A stretch of DNA of 64,000 nt from Stutzerimonas nosocomialis (GTDB lineage: Bacteria; Pseudomonadota; Gammaproteobacteria; Pseudomonadales; Pseudomonadaceae): contig NZ_QLAE01000005.1 of assembly GCF_005876855.1 (NCBI RefSeq), positions 1-64,000 of the forward strand, given 5' to 3'. A program made the position numbers and the translations under genes. Position 1 is the stretch's first letter, and each line of letters begins with the position of its first letter. A model generated the notes under the pieces. That model saw nothing but the letters and a program-made list of their open reading frames with translations. It searched no databases and had not been told where the DNA came from. Shown here piece by piece: positions 10,191-19,030 of the stretch.

Positions 10191-11378
10191 ATGGCAACTC
10201 CCACTGACACGACCCACCTCAGGCAGGGCACGGCAGCCTATCGGCGGGCGACGCTGGCGTTGTTCTGTGCAGGTTTCGCCACCTTCGCGCTGCTGTACTG
10301 CGTGCAGCCCCTGTTGCCGTCCCTCGCTTCGGCGTTCCGGGTGTCGGCGGCCAGCAGCAGTCTGGTGTTGTCGCTGAGCACGCTCAGTCTCGCGGTCAGC
10401 CTGCTGGTCGCCGGCGCGCTGGGCGAAGCCTGGGGGCGCAAGCCGGTGATGGCCGCCGCGCTGGGACTTTCATGCCTGCTCGGGCTGGCCTGCGTGCTGG
10501 TCGAGTCCTGGCAGCTGCTGCTGATCCTGCGCACGCTGCTCGGGGTGGCGCTGAGCGGGTTGCCGGCGCTGGCGATGGCTTACGTCGGCGAGGAATTCGA
10601 GCCCGCATCGCTGCCCGCGGCGATGGGTCTGTACATCGGTGGGACGGCGCTGGGCGGGTTGCTCGGTCGGCTCCTGGCCGGCCTGCTCAGCGATATCGGT
10701 GGCTGGAAACTGGCGTTGGGTGGCATCGCCGCAATGGCCCTGCTGTCGCTTGCACTGTTCTTCTGGCTGCTGCCGGCTTCCCGGCATTTCAAGGCCCAGC
10801 CGCTGTCGCTGCGCGGGCTGGCCGGCAACTTCGCCGCTCACCTGCGCAGCCCCATACTGCGCCGGCTGTTTCTGCTCGGCTTCCTGCTGATGGGCGGCTT
10901 CGTCGCCCTGTTCAACTACATCGGCTTTCGCCTGGCGGGGGACCCGTTCAGGTTGTCTTCCACCGTCATCGGTCTGCTGTTCACCGTCTACCTGGCGGGC
11001 ATCCTCAGTGCCGGCTGGGCAGGGCGGCTGGTGCCGCGGTTCGGCGCGCGACAGGTGTTGCTGCTGGGGGTCGCGCTGATGCTGGTCGGCGTCGGTCTCT
11101 GCGCGACGCCGTGGCTGGCGGCCATCATCCTCGGGCTGGGGTTGTTCACCCTGGGATTCTTCGCGGCCCATGCGGTGGCCAGCGGGCAGGTGGGCTATCA
11201 CGCCCAGGGCGCCAAGGCGCAGGCTTCGGCGCTCTATCTGTTCGCCTATTACCTGGGGTCGAGCCTGGTGGGCTACCTGGGTGGCTACATCTGGGAGCAT
11301 GCCGGCTGGCTGGCGCTGGTCGCCGCGCTGGCGGGCCTGTTCGTGCTCGCTGGTGGACTGGCGCGACGCTTGCCATAG
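10191..11378 (+). CDS. MFS transporter (DHA1-type, YnfM-like)
   Basis: 395 residues, about twelve hydrophobic segments, inner membrane. The loop between TM2 and TM3 carries LGEAWGRKPVM, a form of the MFS motif A (GxxxDxxGRK), and the protein starts with a TM1 of the FATFALLYCVQPLLP type shared by YnfM-like exporters. The ATG at 10191 was chosen over upstream starts because the family N-terminus begins here and GGAGA precedes it. Probable proton-driven efflux of small molecules; substrate not deducible. Followed by the convergent sprT gene. Confidence 0.88.
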   Translation: MATPTDTTHLRQGTAAYRRATLALFCAGFATFALLYCVQPLLPSLASAFRVSAASSSLVLSLSTLSLAVSLLVAGALGEAWGRKPVMAAALGLSCLLGLACVLVESWQLLLILRTLLGVALSGLPALAMAYVGEEFEPASLPAAMGLYIGGTALGGLLGRLLAGLLSDIGGWKLALGGIAAMALLSLALFFWLLPASRHFKAQPLSLRGLAGNFAAHLRSPILRRLFLLGFLLMGGFVALFNYIGFRLAGDPFRLSSTVIGLLFTVYLAGILSAGWAGRLVPRFGARQVLLLGVALMLVGVGLCATPWLAAIILGLGLFTLGFFAAHAVASGQVGYHAQGAKAQASALYLFAYYLGSSLVGYLGGYIWEHAGWLALVAALAGLFVLAGGLARRLP

Positions 11379-11390
11379 CGCCACGCGGGC

Positions 11391-11885
11391 TCATTCCTCG
11401 CGTTGCCGTCCGCTGAAGGTCAGCGTGGCCCGGCAGCGCCGGCAGATGTAGCGCCGTCCCTTGGCCACCAGCGCGTGGCGCTGCGCGGTGAAGGCGAACT
11501 CCTGTTCGGCGCAGTCGCAGCGGTAAAGGTAGCGGGTGCCGCGCCGGCGGGGCACTTCGTAGGTGTGGCAGCGGTCGGGGGGCAGCTCGTACACACCGCG
11601 CATGATCAGCTGCCATTCTTCCCCGTGGGGCCTGATGTGCGGGCCGAACAGCTGGTGGGCGACCAGGTGGGCGACTTCGTGCGCCACCGTCTGGTGCAGG
11701 AAATGCTCGCGGTTCTGTTCGTAGAGCTGGGCGTTGAAGCGCAGCAGGTTTTGCTGCAGATGCGCGACGCCGGCCTTCTGCCCGCGCAGCTTGAGGCTGA
11801 CCTCGGGGCGGGCAAAGGGCTGTTTGAAAAAGGCCTCGGCGAGCTGATAGCAGCTCTCCACACGGGCCAGCAGGCGTTCGGGCAT
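11391..11885 (-). CDS. sprT: SprT family zinc metalloprotease
   Basis: 164 residues. Seen: HEVAH zinc motif at residues 69-73 and a C-terminal zinc ribbon, Cys123-x-Cys125 with Cys148-x2-Cys151. The family is related to the eukaryotic DNA-protein crosslink protease Spartan; the bacterial role is poorly defined. Length equals the usual SprT size (about 165). Convergent with the MFS transporter gene with only a 12-base gap. Confidence 0.93.
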   Translation of the reverse strand: MPERLLARVESCYQLAEAFFKQPFARPEVSLKLRGQKAGVAHLQQNLLRFNAQLYEQNREHFLHQTVAHEVAHLVAHQLFGPHIRPHGEEWQLIMRGVYELPPDRCHTYEVPRRRGTRYLYRCDCAEQEFAFTAQRHALVAKGRRYICRRCRATLTFSGRQREE

Positions 11886-11932
11886 GATCGGGGCTCCAGG
11901 CAGGCCGCGATTATGCCAAAAGCGGGCAGCCC

Positions 11933-12598
11933 TTACAGACCGCCTGGCTCTTCCTGGGGTCGCTCGTCCTGGGTGCCGTAGCTCTGGGCTTCCTGGACGG
12001 TGCGCTCGTAGGTGGGGTCGAGGGCCAGCACCCAGAACAGGATCATCGGCACCTTGAGGTTGACCAGCACCAGCAAGCCGATGCCCCAGGTGCAGGCGCC
12101 GTAGAAGAAGGTCTTGCGCTTGTCGATGTGCATGAACCTGGGCAGGCCGATGAACAGCAGGTAGGTCGAATAGGCGCCGGCGGCGAGCAGCACGAAGATG
12201 GCCATCCAGCGCGTCGGATAGAGCGCGCCCAGCCCGGCGATCAGGAAGGGGCTGATGATGTAGGCCACGAAGCCCACGCACTGGTTGAAGGTCGCGCGGG
12301 ATTCGAAGTGGCGCGACAGCCAGCGCAGCAGCAGGCCCATGATGAAGGTGCCGAGGATGATGGTGATGTAGATCAGCCCGCTCAGCAGCAGTGCGCTGCG
12401 GGTATCGAGGCGGATGCGCTCCGCATCGACCAGGCTCCAGCCGACGTAGCGGGTACCGATGAACATGCAGATCGCCGGCAGCAGGGTGAACAGCAGCAGG
12501 TGGGGAATGTACTTCGAGCTGTTCTTCGCCTCGTCGCGGCGAATGTCCGCCCAGGCCTTTTCAGGCTTGGTCATCAGGGTAAACAGGTGCGGGATCAT
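11933..12598 (-). CDS. Yip1-family integral membrane protein
   Basis: 221 residues with about five hydrophobic segments between residues 30 and 195 and a charged C-terminal tail rich in Glu and Gln. The N-terminus (IPHLFTLMTKPEKAWADIRRDE) matches the Yip1 domain opening also seen in the neighbouring paralogue. Start at 12598 is supported by GGAGAG six bases upstream. Function unknown. It lies in tandem with a second Yip1 gene on the same strand. Confidence 0.82.
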   Translation of the reverse strand: MIPHLFTLMTKPEKAWADIRRDEAKNSSKYIPHLLLFTLLPAICMFIGTRYVGWSLVDAERIRLDTRSALLLSGLIYITIILGTFIMGLLLRWLSRHFESRATFNQCVGFVAYIISPFLIAGLGALYPTRWMAIFVLLAAGAYSTYLLFIGLPRFMHIDKRKTFFYGACTWGIGLLVLVNLKVPMILFWVLALDPTYERTVQEAQSYGTQDERPQEEPGGL

Positions 12599-12754
12599 TG
12601 GACTCTCCATCTGCCTTCGGGAGCCGTCATGCGATTCGGTTCGCAGGCCGGTGATGCTGTTTAGAACGGCAGATGAAGCGAGGGTTTCGTTGCCGGTGCG
12701 GGTGCGACAATGAAACGGGCCGCGCAAGGCGGCCCGTTGGCGGGATCATGGCGG

Positions 12755-13354
12755 TCAGCGCACGTAGACCGGGCCGATCCCCATGCCCCAGGTGATGACC
12801 GACACGGCGATGATGGCCACCAGCACGACCAGCCCCACCGCCAGCACCGAACTGGAGAACAGGAAGCCCTCGTCGGACGGAATGTTCATGAAGGTCGGCA
12901 TGCCCACGTAGAGCAGGTACACCGTGTAGCAGATCGAGGCGGTGCCCACCAGCATGCCCAGCCACAGGTGCGGGTAGAGCGCCGCGAGGCCACCGATGAA
13001 CAGGGGCGTTGCCGTGTAGGCGGCGAACACCACGCACTGGGAGAAGGTCGGGTTGGAATCGTAGGTGCGCGACATCCAGTGGATGAAGGCGCCCATCACC
13101 GCAACGCCGGCGAGCATGCACAGGTAGGACATCAGCGTGAGCTGGAAGGCGCTCGATTCGGTGAGCTTCACCGGTGTGCCGCCGCCGATGCTCCAGCCCA
13201 TCTGCGTTGTGCCGATGTAGGCGGAAACGGCCGGAATCGCGGCCAGTATCAGCACATGGGTCAGGTACATGTGGCTGATGGTCTCTTCTTCCCCGCGAAT
13301 CTGTTGCCACTCTTGGCCCGGATGCGTGAACAGGCCCCATACATGATTGATCAT
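12755..13354 (-). CDS. Yip1-family inner-membrane protein, YohC-like
   Basis: 199 residues, about five transmembrane segments. It closely resembles E. coli YohC in the opening MINHVWGLFTHPGQEW, in IGTTQMGW and in the C-terminal FLFSSSVLAVG segment. Function is not established. It has its own ribosome site (GGAGAG). The paralogue at 11933 lies 156 bases downstream; both share a His/Leu-Phe-T-x-P-x-x-x-W N-terminal pattern, which suggests an old duplication. Confidence 0.85.
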   Translation of the reverse strand: MINHVWGLFTHPGQEWQQIRGEEETISHMYLTHVLILAAIPAVSAYIGTTQMGWSIGGGTPVKLTESSAFQLTLMSYLCMLAGVAVMGAFIHWMSRTYDSNPTFSQCVVFAAYTATPLFIGGLAALYPHLWLGMLVGTASICYTVYLLYVGMPTFMNIPSDEGFLFSSSVLAVGLVVLVAIIAVSVITWGMGIGPVYVR

Positions 13355-13482
13355 GCAGACTCTCCTCTTGGTAGGAGGTCGCGCGCGTAACCAATCGTCC
13401 CCGGCGTGCGACCTTGTGTCGCAGTATAGGAAGCCGGGCACGCCGCGTGCGGCGTGGGTTAGAGCGTTTCGAAGCTAGCGGT

Positions 13483-14079
13483 TCAGCGGTAATAGCGCTG
13501 CAATATTTCCATCGCCAGGTTGATCGACTGCAGGCGCGTGGTGCTGCCGCCTCGGTCGGGATGATGCAGGCTGACCAGCTGCCGGTAGCGCAGCTTGATG
13601 GCCGCGAGGGTCAGCGGCTGCGGCGCCGCGTCGAGTTCGAACAGTTCCAGCGCCGCACGCTTTTCGTCGCCGCCCTGCATGCGCGTCCAGAAGCTTTCGA
13701 GCAGCTTCTCGACGTCTTCCTCGCGGGTGTCGCGCAGGTTGCTCAGGTCCAGGTAGTACGTGCGCAGCGGGTCCTGGAGCGCCACCTCGTCGCTGCCTTC
13801 GGCGTAGGGCAGCAGCTGGATGCACAGCGGGGAGATCGACAGCTGCGCCGAGCGTTCGGCCAGCAGGCGGTCTCGCAGCAGGTAGAGGGCGTTGAACACC
13901 AGGAAGTGCGTACGGAACAGCACCAGCTTGTCCGTCAGCGGAAGGTTCGGGATGCGCGTGCTGTGACGGCTCTTGAGCTGCTGGATGAGCTGGTATTCGC
14001 CGCAGCCCTGGGGCTGCTCGCGCAGGAGTATCAGCAACTGGTCGGGGAGCTCCAGCTCCGGGGGTAGGTCCTTGTTCAT
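13483..14079 (-). CDS. DnaJ-related protein with C-terminal J-domain
   Basis: 198 residues. Residues 10-135 match the DNAJ-related region (DQLLILLREQPQGCGEYQLIQQL, LFRTHFLVFNALYLLRD). The C-terminal 50 residues form a J-domain with the HPD tripeptide at 173-175 (LHHPDRGG). Such proteins are probable DnaK partners with unknown clients. Divergent from ttcA with about 120 bases between the starts. Confidence 0.88.
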   Translation of the reverse strand: MNKDLPPELELPDQLLILLREQPQGCGEYQLIQQLKSRHSTRIPNLPLTDKLVLFRTHFLVFNALYLLRDRLLAERSAQLSISPLCIQLLPYAEGSDEVALQDPLRTYYLDLSNLRDTREEDVEKLLESFWTRMQGGDEKRAALELFELDAAPQPLTLAAIKLRYRQLVSLHHPDRGGSTTRLQSINLAMEILQRYYR

Positions 14080-14199
14080 CGATGCAGCCTAGCACGGGCG
14101 GCGCGGCAGCGGACGGTCGGCCAGTCGATGGGGTAGGGGCGCGGCACGTTTGTGCGTAAAATGCGCGCCTTTCGCACTATTCCCGGATTCCTGAGCACC

Positions 14200-15024
14200 A
14201 TGGGCACCCTTTCGGTCAACCAGAACAAACTGCAGAAACGCATCCGTCGTCTCGCCGGCGAAGCCGTCACCGATTTCAACATGATCGAGGACGGCGACAA
14301 GGTGATGGTCTGCCTGTCCGGCGGCAAGGATAGCTACACCATGCTCGACGTGCTGCTCTATCTGCAGAAGGTGGCCCCGATCCGCTTCGAGATCGTCGCG
14401 GTGAACATGGACCAGAAACAGCCCGGCTTCCCCGAGCACGTGCTGCCGCAGTACCTGGAATCGGTAGGGGTGCCGTACCACATCATCGAGAAGGACACCT
14501 ACTCGGTGGTCAAGGAGAAGATCCCCGAGGGCAAGACCACCTGCTCGCTGTGTTCGCGCCTGCGCCGCGGGACGCTGTACACCTACGCCGACGAGATCGG
14601 CGCGACCAAGATGGCCCTCGGGCACCATCGCGACGACATCCTCGAGACCTTCTTCCTCAACATGTTCTACGGCGGCACCCTGAAGGCCATGCCGCCCAAG
14701 CTGCTGTCCGACGACGGGCGCAACGTGGTGATTCGCCCCCTGGCCTACTGCAACGAGGCCGATATCGAAGCCTACGCGCGGATCCGGGAGTTCCCGATCA
14801 TCCCGTGCAACCTCTGCGGCTCGCAGGAAAACCTGCAGCGCCAGGTGGTCAAGGAGATGTTGCAGGAGTGGGAGCGCAAGAGCCCCGGACGCACCGAGAT
14901 CATGTTCCGCGCCTTGCAGAACGTGGTGCCCTCGCAGCTGGCCGATCGCAACCTCTTCGACTTCCAGAGCCTCAGGATCGACGACAGCGCGACGCCGCGC
15001 TTCCTCGACGTGATGAGTCTGTAA
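14200..15024 (+). CDS. ttcA: tRNA 2-thiocytidine(32) biosynthesis protein
   Basis: Fe-S-dependent thiolase installing 2-thiocytidine at position 32 of certain tRNAs. Seen: PP-loop SGGKDS at residues 40-45, the cluster/catalytic pair Cys115-x2-Cys118 and the later CNLC at 203-206. The Met at 14200 begins the conserved [14 protein letters not shown]; upstream in-frame Met codons would add an unmatched extension. 274 residues, as in Pseudomonas orthologues. Ten bases separate it from the glycosylase gene downstream. Confidence 0.96.
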   Translation: MGTLSVNQNKLQKRIRRLAGEAVTDFNMIEDGDKVMVCLSGGKDSYTMLDVLLYLQKVAPIRFEIVAVNMDQKQPGFPEHVLPQYLESVGVPYHIIEKDTYSVVKEKIPEGKTTCSLCSRLRRGTLYTYADEIGATKMALGHHRDDILETFFLNMFYGGTLKAMPPKLLSDDGRNVVIRPLAYCNEADIEAYARIREFPIIPCNLCGSQENLQRQVVKEMLQEWERKSPGRTEIMFRALQNVVPSQLADRNLFDFQSLRIDDSATPRFLDVMSL

Positions 15025-15033
15025 GGCAGGCCG

Positions 15034-15705
15034 ATGCGCGACTATAAATGGCTGCATGAGTACTGCCTGAACCGCTTCGGCTCGGCCGCGGCGCTGGAGG
15101 CGCGTCTGCCGCAGCCGCTGACCCCCGAGCAGCTCAGGGCCATCCCCGACGACCGTTACCTGTCGCAACTGAGCCTGCGCATCTTCCGTGCCGGACTCAA
15201 GCACAGCCTGGTGGATGCCAAGTGGCCGGCCTTCGAGCAGGCGTTCTTCGGTTTCGATCCGCACAAGGCGGTGCTGATGGGCGGCGAGCACATCGAGCGG
15301 CTGATGCAGGACGCCCGGCTGATCCGCCACCTGGGCAAGCTCAAGAGCGTGCCGCGCAACGCGCAGCTCATCCTCGACGTGCAGCGGGAGCGGGGCAGCT
15401 TCGCCGCGCTGATCGCCGACTGGCCCGTGACCGACATCGTCGGGCTCTGGCGCTACCTGGCGAAGCACGGCAACCAGATGGGCGGGCTGTCGGCGCCGCG
15501 CTTTCTGCGCATGGTCGGCAAGGACACCTTCGTCACTACTCAGGACGTGGTGGCGGCGCTGAGCGCCCAGGGGATCATCGACAAGGCGGCGACCAGTCAG
15601 CGCGACCTCGCCGCGGTCCAGGCCGCCTTCAACGAATGGCAGACCCAGAGCGGGCGCCCGCTCTGCCAGCTATCGTTCATGCTGGCGCACACGGTCAACC
15701 ACTGA
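15034..15705 (+). CDS. DNA-3-methyladenine glycosylase I-type protein
   Basis: 223 residues, longer than E. coli Tag (187). The helical core (LSQLSLRIFRAGLKHSLVDAKWPAFEQAFFGFD) resembles the adenine glycosylase family that excises 3-methyladenine in base-excision repair, with a W-x-x-F-x-x-A-F-x-x-F-D stretch near residue 65. It directly follows ttcA and may share its transcript. The family assignment is from pattern recognition; zinc-binding residues of classical Tag are not obvious. Confidence 0.75.
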   Translation: MRDYKWLHEYCLNRFGSAAALEARLPQPLTPEQLRAIPDDRYLSQLSLRIFRAGLKHSLVDAKWPAFEQAFFGFDPHKAVLMGGEHIERLMQDARLIRHLGKLKSVPRNAQLILDVQRERGSFAALIADWPVTDIVGLWRYLAKHGNQMGGLSAPRFLRMVGKDTFVTTQDVVAALSAQGIIDKAATSQRDLAAVQAAFNEWQTQSGRPLCQLSFMLAHTVNH

Positions 15706-15741
15706 GCGGTCGGCGTGCGCTCTTCACCCGAAGGAGCCGCC

Positions 15742-16515
15742 ATGGAGCGGAACATTGCACGCCTGGTCGAGGCCCTTGGCCAGGCCGAACGCACGCTGAT
15801 CATCACCGGCGCGGGCCTTTCGGCCGATTCGGGGCTGCCGACCTATCGCGGGCTGGGTGGTCTGTACAACGGTCATACGGCCGAAGGCCTGCCCATCGAG
15901 GCCGCGCTGTCCGGGCCGATGCTGGCCCGCGACCCGGCGCTGTGCTGGAAGTACCTGGCCGAACTGGGCAAGGCTTGCCTGGGGGCGAGGCCGAACGCCG
16001 GCCATCACGCCATCGCCGATTACCAGCGACGTGCGCCCGGCTGCTGGGTCCTGACCCAGAACATCGATGGTTATCACCGCGCCGCCGGTAGCCCGCCCGA
16101 GCGGCTGATCGAGATCCACGGCGAGCTGCAGCCCTTGTTCTGCCAGCGCTGCGGTAGCCCGGACCCCGAGCTCGACGCCCATCTGGGCCGGCCGCTGCCG
16201 CCACGCTGCGCGCAGTGTGGCGGGGTGCTGCGACCGCCGGTGGTGCTCTTCGAGGAGATGCTGCCGGCGCAGGCGCTCGAGACGCTGCAGCGTGAAGTCG
16301 TGCGGGGCTTCGATGTGGTACTGGCGGTGGGCACCACGGCGAGCTTTCCCTACATCGTCGAGCCGATCCTGCGAACCCGCCAGCAGGGCGGCTTCACCGC
16401 CGAGATCAACCCGGCCGAAACGGAGCTCTCGGGCATTTTCGACGTACGTCTCGCCGCGAGCGCGGCAGACGTTTTGCCGCACGCACTTGGTCACATTTCC
16501 CGTGATAGAAATTGA
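15742..16515 (+). CDS. Sirtuin-type NAD-dependent protein deacylase
   Basis: 257 residues. Seen: NAD-binding ITGAGLSADSGLPTYRG near residues 21-37, TQNIDGYHRAAG near 105-116, catalytic His126 in EIHGE, and a structural zinc site Cys134-x2-Cys137 and Cys156-x2-Cys159. It removes acyl groups from lysines using NAD. The Met at 15742 has AAGGAG upstream. A further upstream in-frame start (15715) is less likely. Acyl preference unknown. Confidence 0.93.
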   Translation: MERNIARLVEALGQAERTLIITGAGLSADSGLPTYRGLGGLYNGHTAEGLPIEAALSGPMLARDPALCWKYLAELGKACLGARPNAGHHAIADYQRRAPGCWVLTQNIDGYHRAAGSPPERLIEIHGELQPLFCQRCGSPDPELDAHLGRPLPPRCAQCGGVLRPPVVLFEEMLPAQALETLQREVVRGFDVVLAVGTTASFPYIVEPILRTRQQGGFTAEINPAETELSGIFDVRLAASAADVLPHALGHISRDRN

Positions 16516-16576
16516 TCATCGACCCCATTGAAGGCATAGTCGCGCCACCTTCAATTTCCCAGACACGGTCGTGCCC

Positions 16577-17212
16577 ATGCTCAAACGCTTCGCACCCCTC
16601 GTGCCTTTCGCACTCTTTGCTCTGCTGGGCGCCTGCGCGACGGCGCCCCAGACCCCCGACAGCGGTGCCACCGCCCAACCGATCCGCGCCGCGGTCGGTC
16701 CGGCCAAGCTCAAGCTTTCCGAACTGCCCGAAGCGCCTGCCGAGGTGCAGGTCGGCGATTTCGACCAAGACCATGACTACAGGCTGCCGCAGCTGGCCGA
16801 CAGCGTTCTCGAGCGCGGCTTCGGCCTGGTGGGCACGCCTTACCGCTACGGCGGCCGTTCGGTGAAGACCGGCTTCGACTGCAGCGGCTTCGTCGGTTTC
16901 GTGTTCCGCAAGGAGACCGGGATCGAGCTGCCTCGCTCCACCGGCGAGATGATCAAGCTGGACGCCCCCAGGATACGCCGCGATCAGCTCGTCCCCGGCG
17001 ACATCGTCTTCTTCAACAACCGTGGTCGCGGTCGTGTCAGCCATGCGGGCATCTACATCGGCGACGACCAGTTCATCCATTCGGCCAGCCGCCGCAGCGG
17101 CGGCGTTCGTGTCGACAGCCTGGACGATGCCTACTGGCGCGCCAGCTTCATGGAAGCCAAGCGCATCCTCGCGTCGGCGCCGTCGAGCCAGGTGATCGCG
17201 CGGCATCCGTAA
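16577..17212 (+). CDS. NlpC/P60 lipoprotein peptidase, copy 1
   Basis: 211 residues; the signal peptide ends with LLGAC (Cys20), a lipoprotein signal. The C-terminal NlpC/P60 domain carries the catalytic triad Cys102 (FDCSGF), His156 (VSHAGIY) and probably His168. Probable cell-wall peptide endopeptidase (MepS/Spr-like). A GTG two codons earlier is a possible alternative start. The paralogue at 17321 directly follows; copy 1 has a longer linker (residues 21-75) between lipid anchor and domain. Confidence 0.92.
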   Translation: MLKRFAPLVPFALFALLGACATAPQTPDSGATAQPIRAAVGPAKLKLSELPEAPAEVQVGDFDQDHDYRLPQLADSVLERGFGLVGTPYRYGGRSVKTGFDCSGFVGFVFRKETGIELPRSTGEMIKLDAPRIRRDQLVPGDIVFFNNRGRGRVSHAGIYIGDDQFIHSASRRSGGVRVDSLDDAYWRASFMEAKRILASAPSSQVIARHP

Positions 17213-17320
17213 TCTTCTGTAATCACGGCGGTGCTCTGCGCCGCTGCTCCTGGTCTTTCGCGGGTTGCGTTCCGGCAGGCATGGCGGCAGAGTGACAGCT
17301 TTCCGTCCGGACCGCCTGCC

Positions 17321-17851
17321 ATGCCTGTTACGGCTCGCCTCTGCGTCATTTCCCTGCTTGCCCTGTTGGCCGCATGCGCCAGCCAGCCGCCATCGGCTCC
17401 GCCGGTCGCGCCGCAGATCGTCGCACCTGCCGGAAGCTTTCCCCGCGCCGCCGAAGACGTGCTGTTCCGCGCCCTGGGCCTGGTCGGCACGCCCTATCGC
17501 TACGGCGGCAACACCCCCGAAGGCGGTTTCGACTGCAGTGGCCTGATCGGCTACGTCTACCGCGATGCGGCGGGCGTCGCGCTGCCGCGCACCACCCAGG
17601 AACTCAGCCGCATGCGCGCTTCCTCGGTGCGCGCCGATGCGCTGGGCCCGGGCGACCTGGTGTTCTTCGCCACCAGTGGCGGCAGCCGTGTCAGCCATGC
17701 CGGCATCTACGTGGGCGAGGGGCGCTTCGTCCATGCCCCGTCGACGGGCGGAACGGTGCGCCTGGACAGCCTCTCCAATGGCTACTGGAAGAACAGTTTC
17801 CTGAGCGCCAAGCGCGTGCTCGACAACGAGCGCCTGGCCCACAATCCCTAG
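17321..17851 (+). CDS. NlpC/P60 lipoprotein peptidase, copy 2
   Basis: 176 residues; lipobox LAAC (Cys19) and the same domain as its neighbour: TPYRYGG, Cys72 in FDCSGL, His126 in VSHAGIY, His138. The linker between anchor and domain is short and Pro/Ala-rich. Tandem paralogue of the gene at 16577; the 109-base gap leaves room for a separate promoter. Confidence 0.92.
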   Translation: MPVTARLCVISLLALLAACASQPPSAPPVAPQIVAPAGSFPRAAEDVLFRALGLVGTPYRYGGNTPEGGFDCSGLIGYVYRDAAGVALPRTTQELSRMRASSVRADALGPGDLVFFATSGGSRVSHAGIYVGEGRFVHAPSTGGTVRLDSLSNGYWKNSFLSAKRVLDNERLAHNP

Positions 17852-17890
17852 CCGGCCACATCCGCGCCGGCCGCCTGACCGGAGACCGCA

Positions 17891-18553
17891 ATGACCGCGC
17901 GCACCCTTCAGCTCGACGACGCCCTCCATCGCTACCTGCTCGACGTATCGCTGCGCGAATCCGCGCTGCTGCGTCGTCTGCGCGAGGAAACCCAGGCCCT
18001 GCCCCGGGCGAGCTGGCAGATATCGCCGGAGCAGGGCCAGTTCATGAACCTGCTGGTGCGCCTGATCGGTGCCCGGCGGATCGTCGAGGTCGGCACCTTC
18101 ACCGGCTACAGCGCGCTGTGCATGGCCGAGGCGATGGGGGAGCAGGGCCGGCTGATCTGCTGTGACCTGCCGGGTGACTACCATGCGATCGCCCGGCGTT
18201 TCTGGGAGGAGGCGGGTGTCGCCCCGCGCATCGACCTTCGCCCGGGGCCGGCGCTCGACACCCTGGCCACGCTGCGCGAGGAGGTTGCCCCCGGGCATTT
18301 CGACCTGATCTTCATCGACGCCGACAAGGCCAACTATCCGCAGTATCTGGAGCACGCCCTGGTGCTGGTGCGCGAGGGCGGGCTGATTCTCTTCGACAAC
18401 ACCCTGTGGAGCGGCCGGGTCCTCGAAACCGAACCGGCGAGCGCCGATACCCGGGCGATCCAGGCGCTCAACCTGGCCTTGCGCGACGACGAGCGCGTCG
18501 ACCTTTCGCTGCTGCCGCTCGGCGACGGGCTGACGATCTGCCGCAAGCGTTGA
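17891..18553 (+). CDS. SAM-dependent O-methyltransferase, CCoAOMT family
   Basis: 220 residues. Seen: SAM motif I VEVGTFTGYSAL near residues 57-68, the metal-site segment FIDADKANYPQY near 140-151, and DNTLWSGRV near 165. This is the class I cation-dependent family related to caffeoyl-CoA O-methyltransferase. Acceptor unknown in bacteria. The HNH protein gene starts three bases after its stop, indicating a shared transcript. Confidence 0.9.
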   Translation: MTARTLQLDDALHRYLLDVSLRESALLRRLREETQALPRASWQISPEQGQFMNLLVRLIGARRIVEVGTFTGYSALCMAEAMGEQGRLICCDLPGDYHAIARRFWEEAGVAPRIDLRPGPALDTLATLREEVAPGHFDLIFIDADKANYPQYLEHALVLVREGGLILFDNTLWSGRVLETEPASADTRAIQALNLALRDDERVDLSLLPLGDGLTICRKR

Positions 18554-18556
18554 GCC

Positions 18557-18877
18557 ATGGCGCAGACGATCCGGTTGCCGCCCCAGCCGCAGGCCTGCGA
18601 GCTGTGCGGACGCGAGGCCGTCCTGACGCGCCACCACCTGATCCCAAAATCCCTGCACGACAAGCCCTACGTGCGCAAGCGCCACGGGCGCCTGGAGCGC
18701 ATCACCGCCACGCTGTGGGTCTGCCGGCCCTGCCATGACCAGATCCACAAGGTGCTGAGCGAGAAAGAGCTGGCACTCCTCTACAACACCCGCGAAGCGC
18801 TGCTGGCGCATCCGCGGATTCAGACTTTCGTCCAATGGCTTTCGCGCAAACCGGCCGGATTCATGCCGCGGCACTAG
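18557..18877 (+). CDS. HNH-type zinc protein
   Basis: 106 residues. Cys14-x2-Cys17 and Cys56-x2-Cys59 frame an H-H-L-I-P-K segment (His26-His27) and a C-H-x-x-x-H tail (His60, His64), the layout of HNH nucleases (beta-beta-alpha metal fold). Such stand-alone small HNH proteins are common, and their nuclease activity is unproven. Starts three bases after the methyltransferase stop. Confidence 0.8.
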   Translation: MAQTIRLPPQPQACELCGREAVLTRHHLIPKSLHDKPYVRKRHGRLERITATLWVCRPCHDQIHKVLSEKELALLYNTREALLAHPRIQTFVQWLSRKPAGFMPRH

Positions 18878-19030
18878 TGCTGCGGGGCATTGCCGCGCTG
18901 TCGGTCAGAAAATCGCCCGATACGCCTCATCTATTTCCGGATGTTTCCGATAGCCGATGAGGCTACTATCTGGGCCCCTTTTCTGGCTGCGCGCCATGCG
19001 CGTGAACGTCCCCCTTTCCGGTACTCCGCA

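Noticed and set aside
13355-13380. A CTCCT/AGGAG mini-hairpin covering the ribosome site of the YohC-like gene
   Set aside because: Only five pairs; chance complementarity to AGGAG is common in GC-rich leaders.
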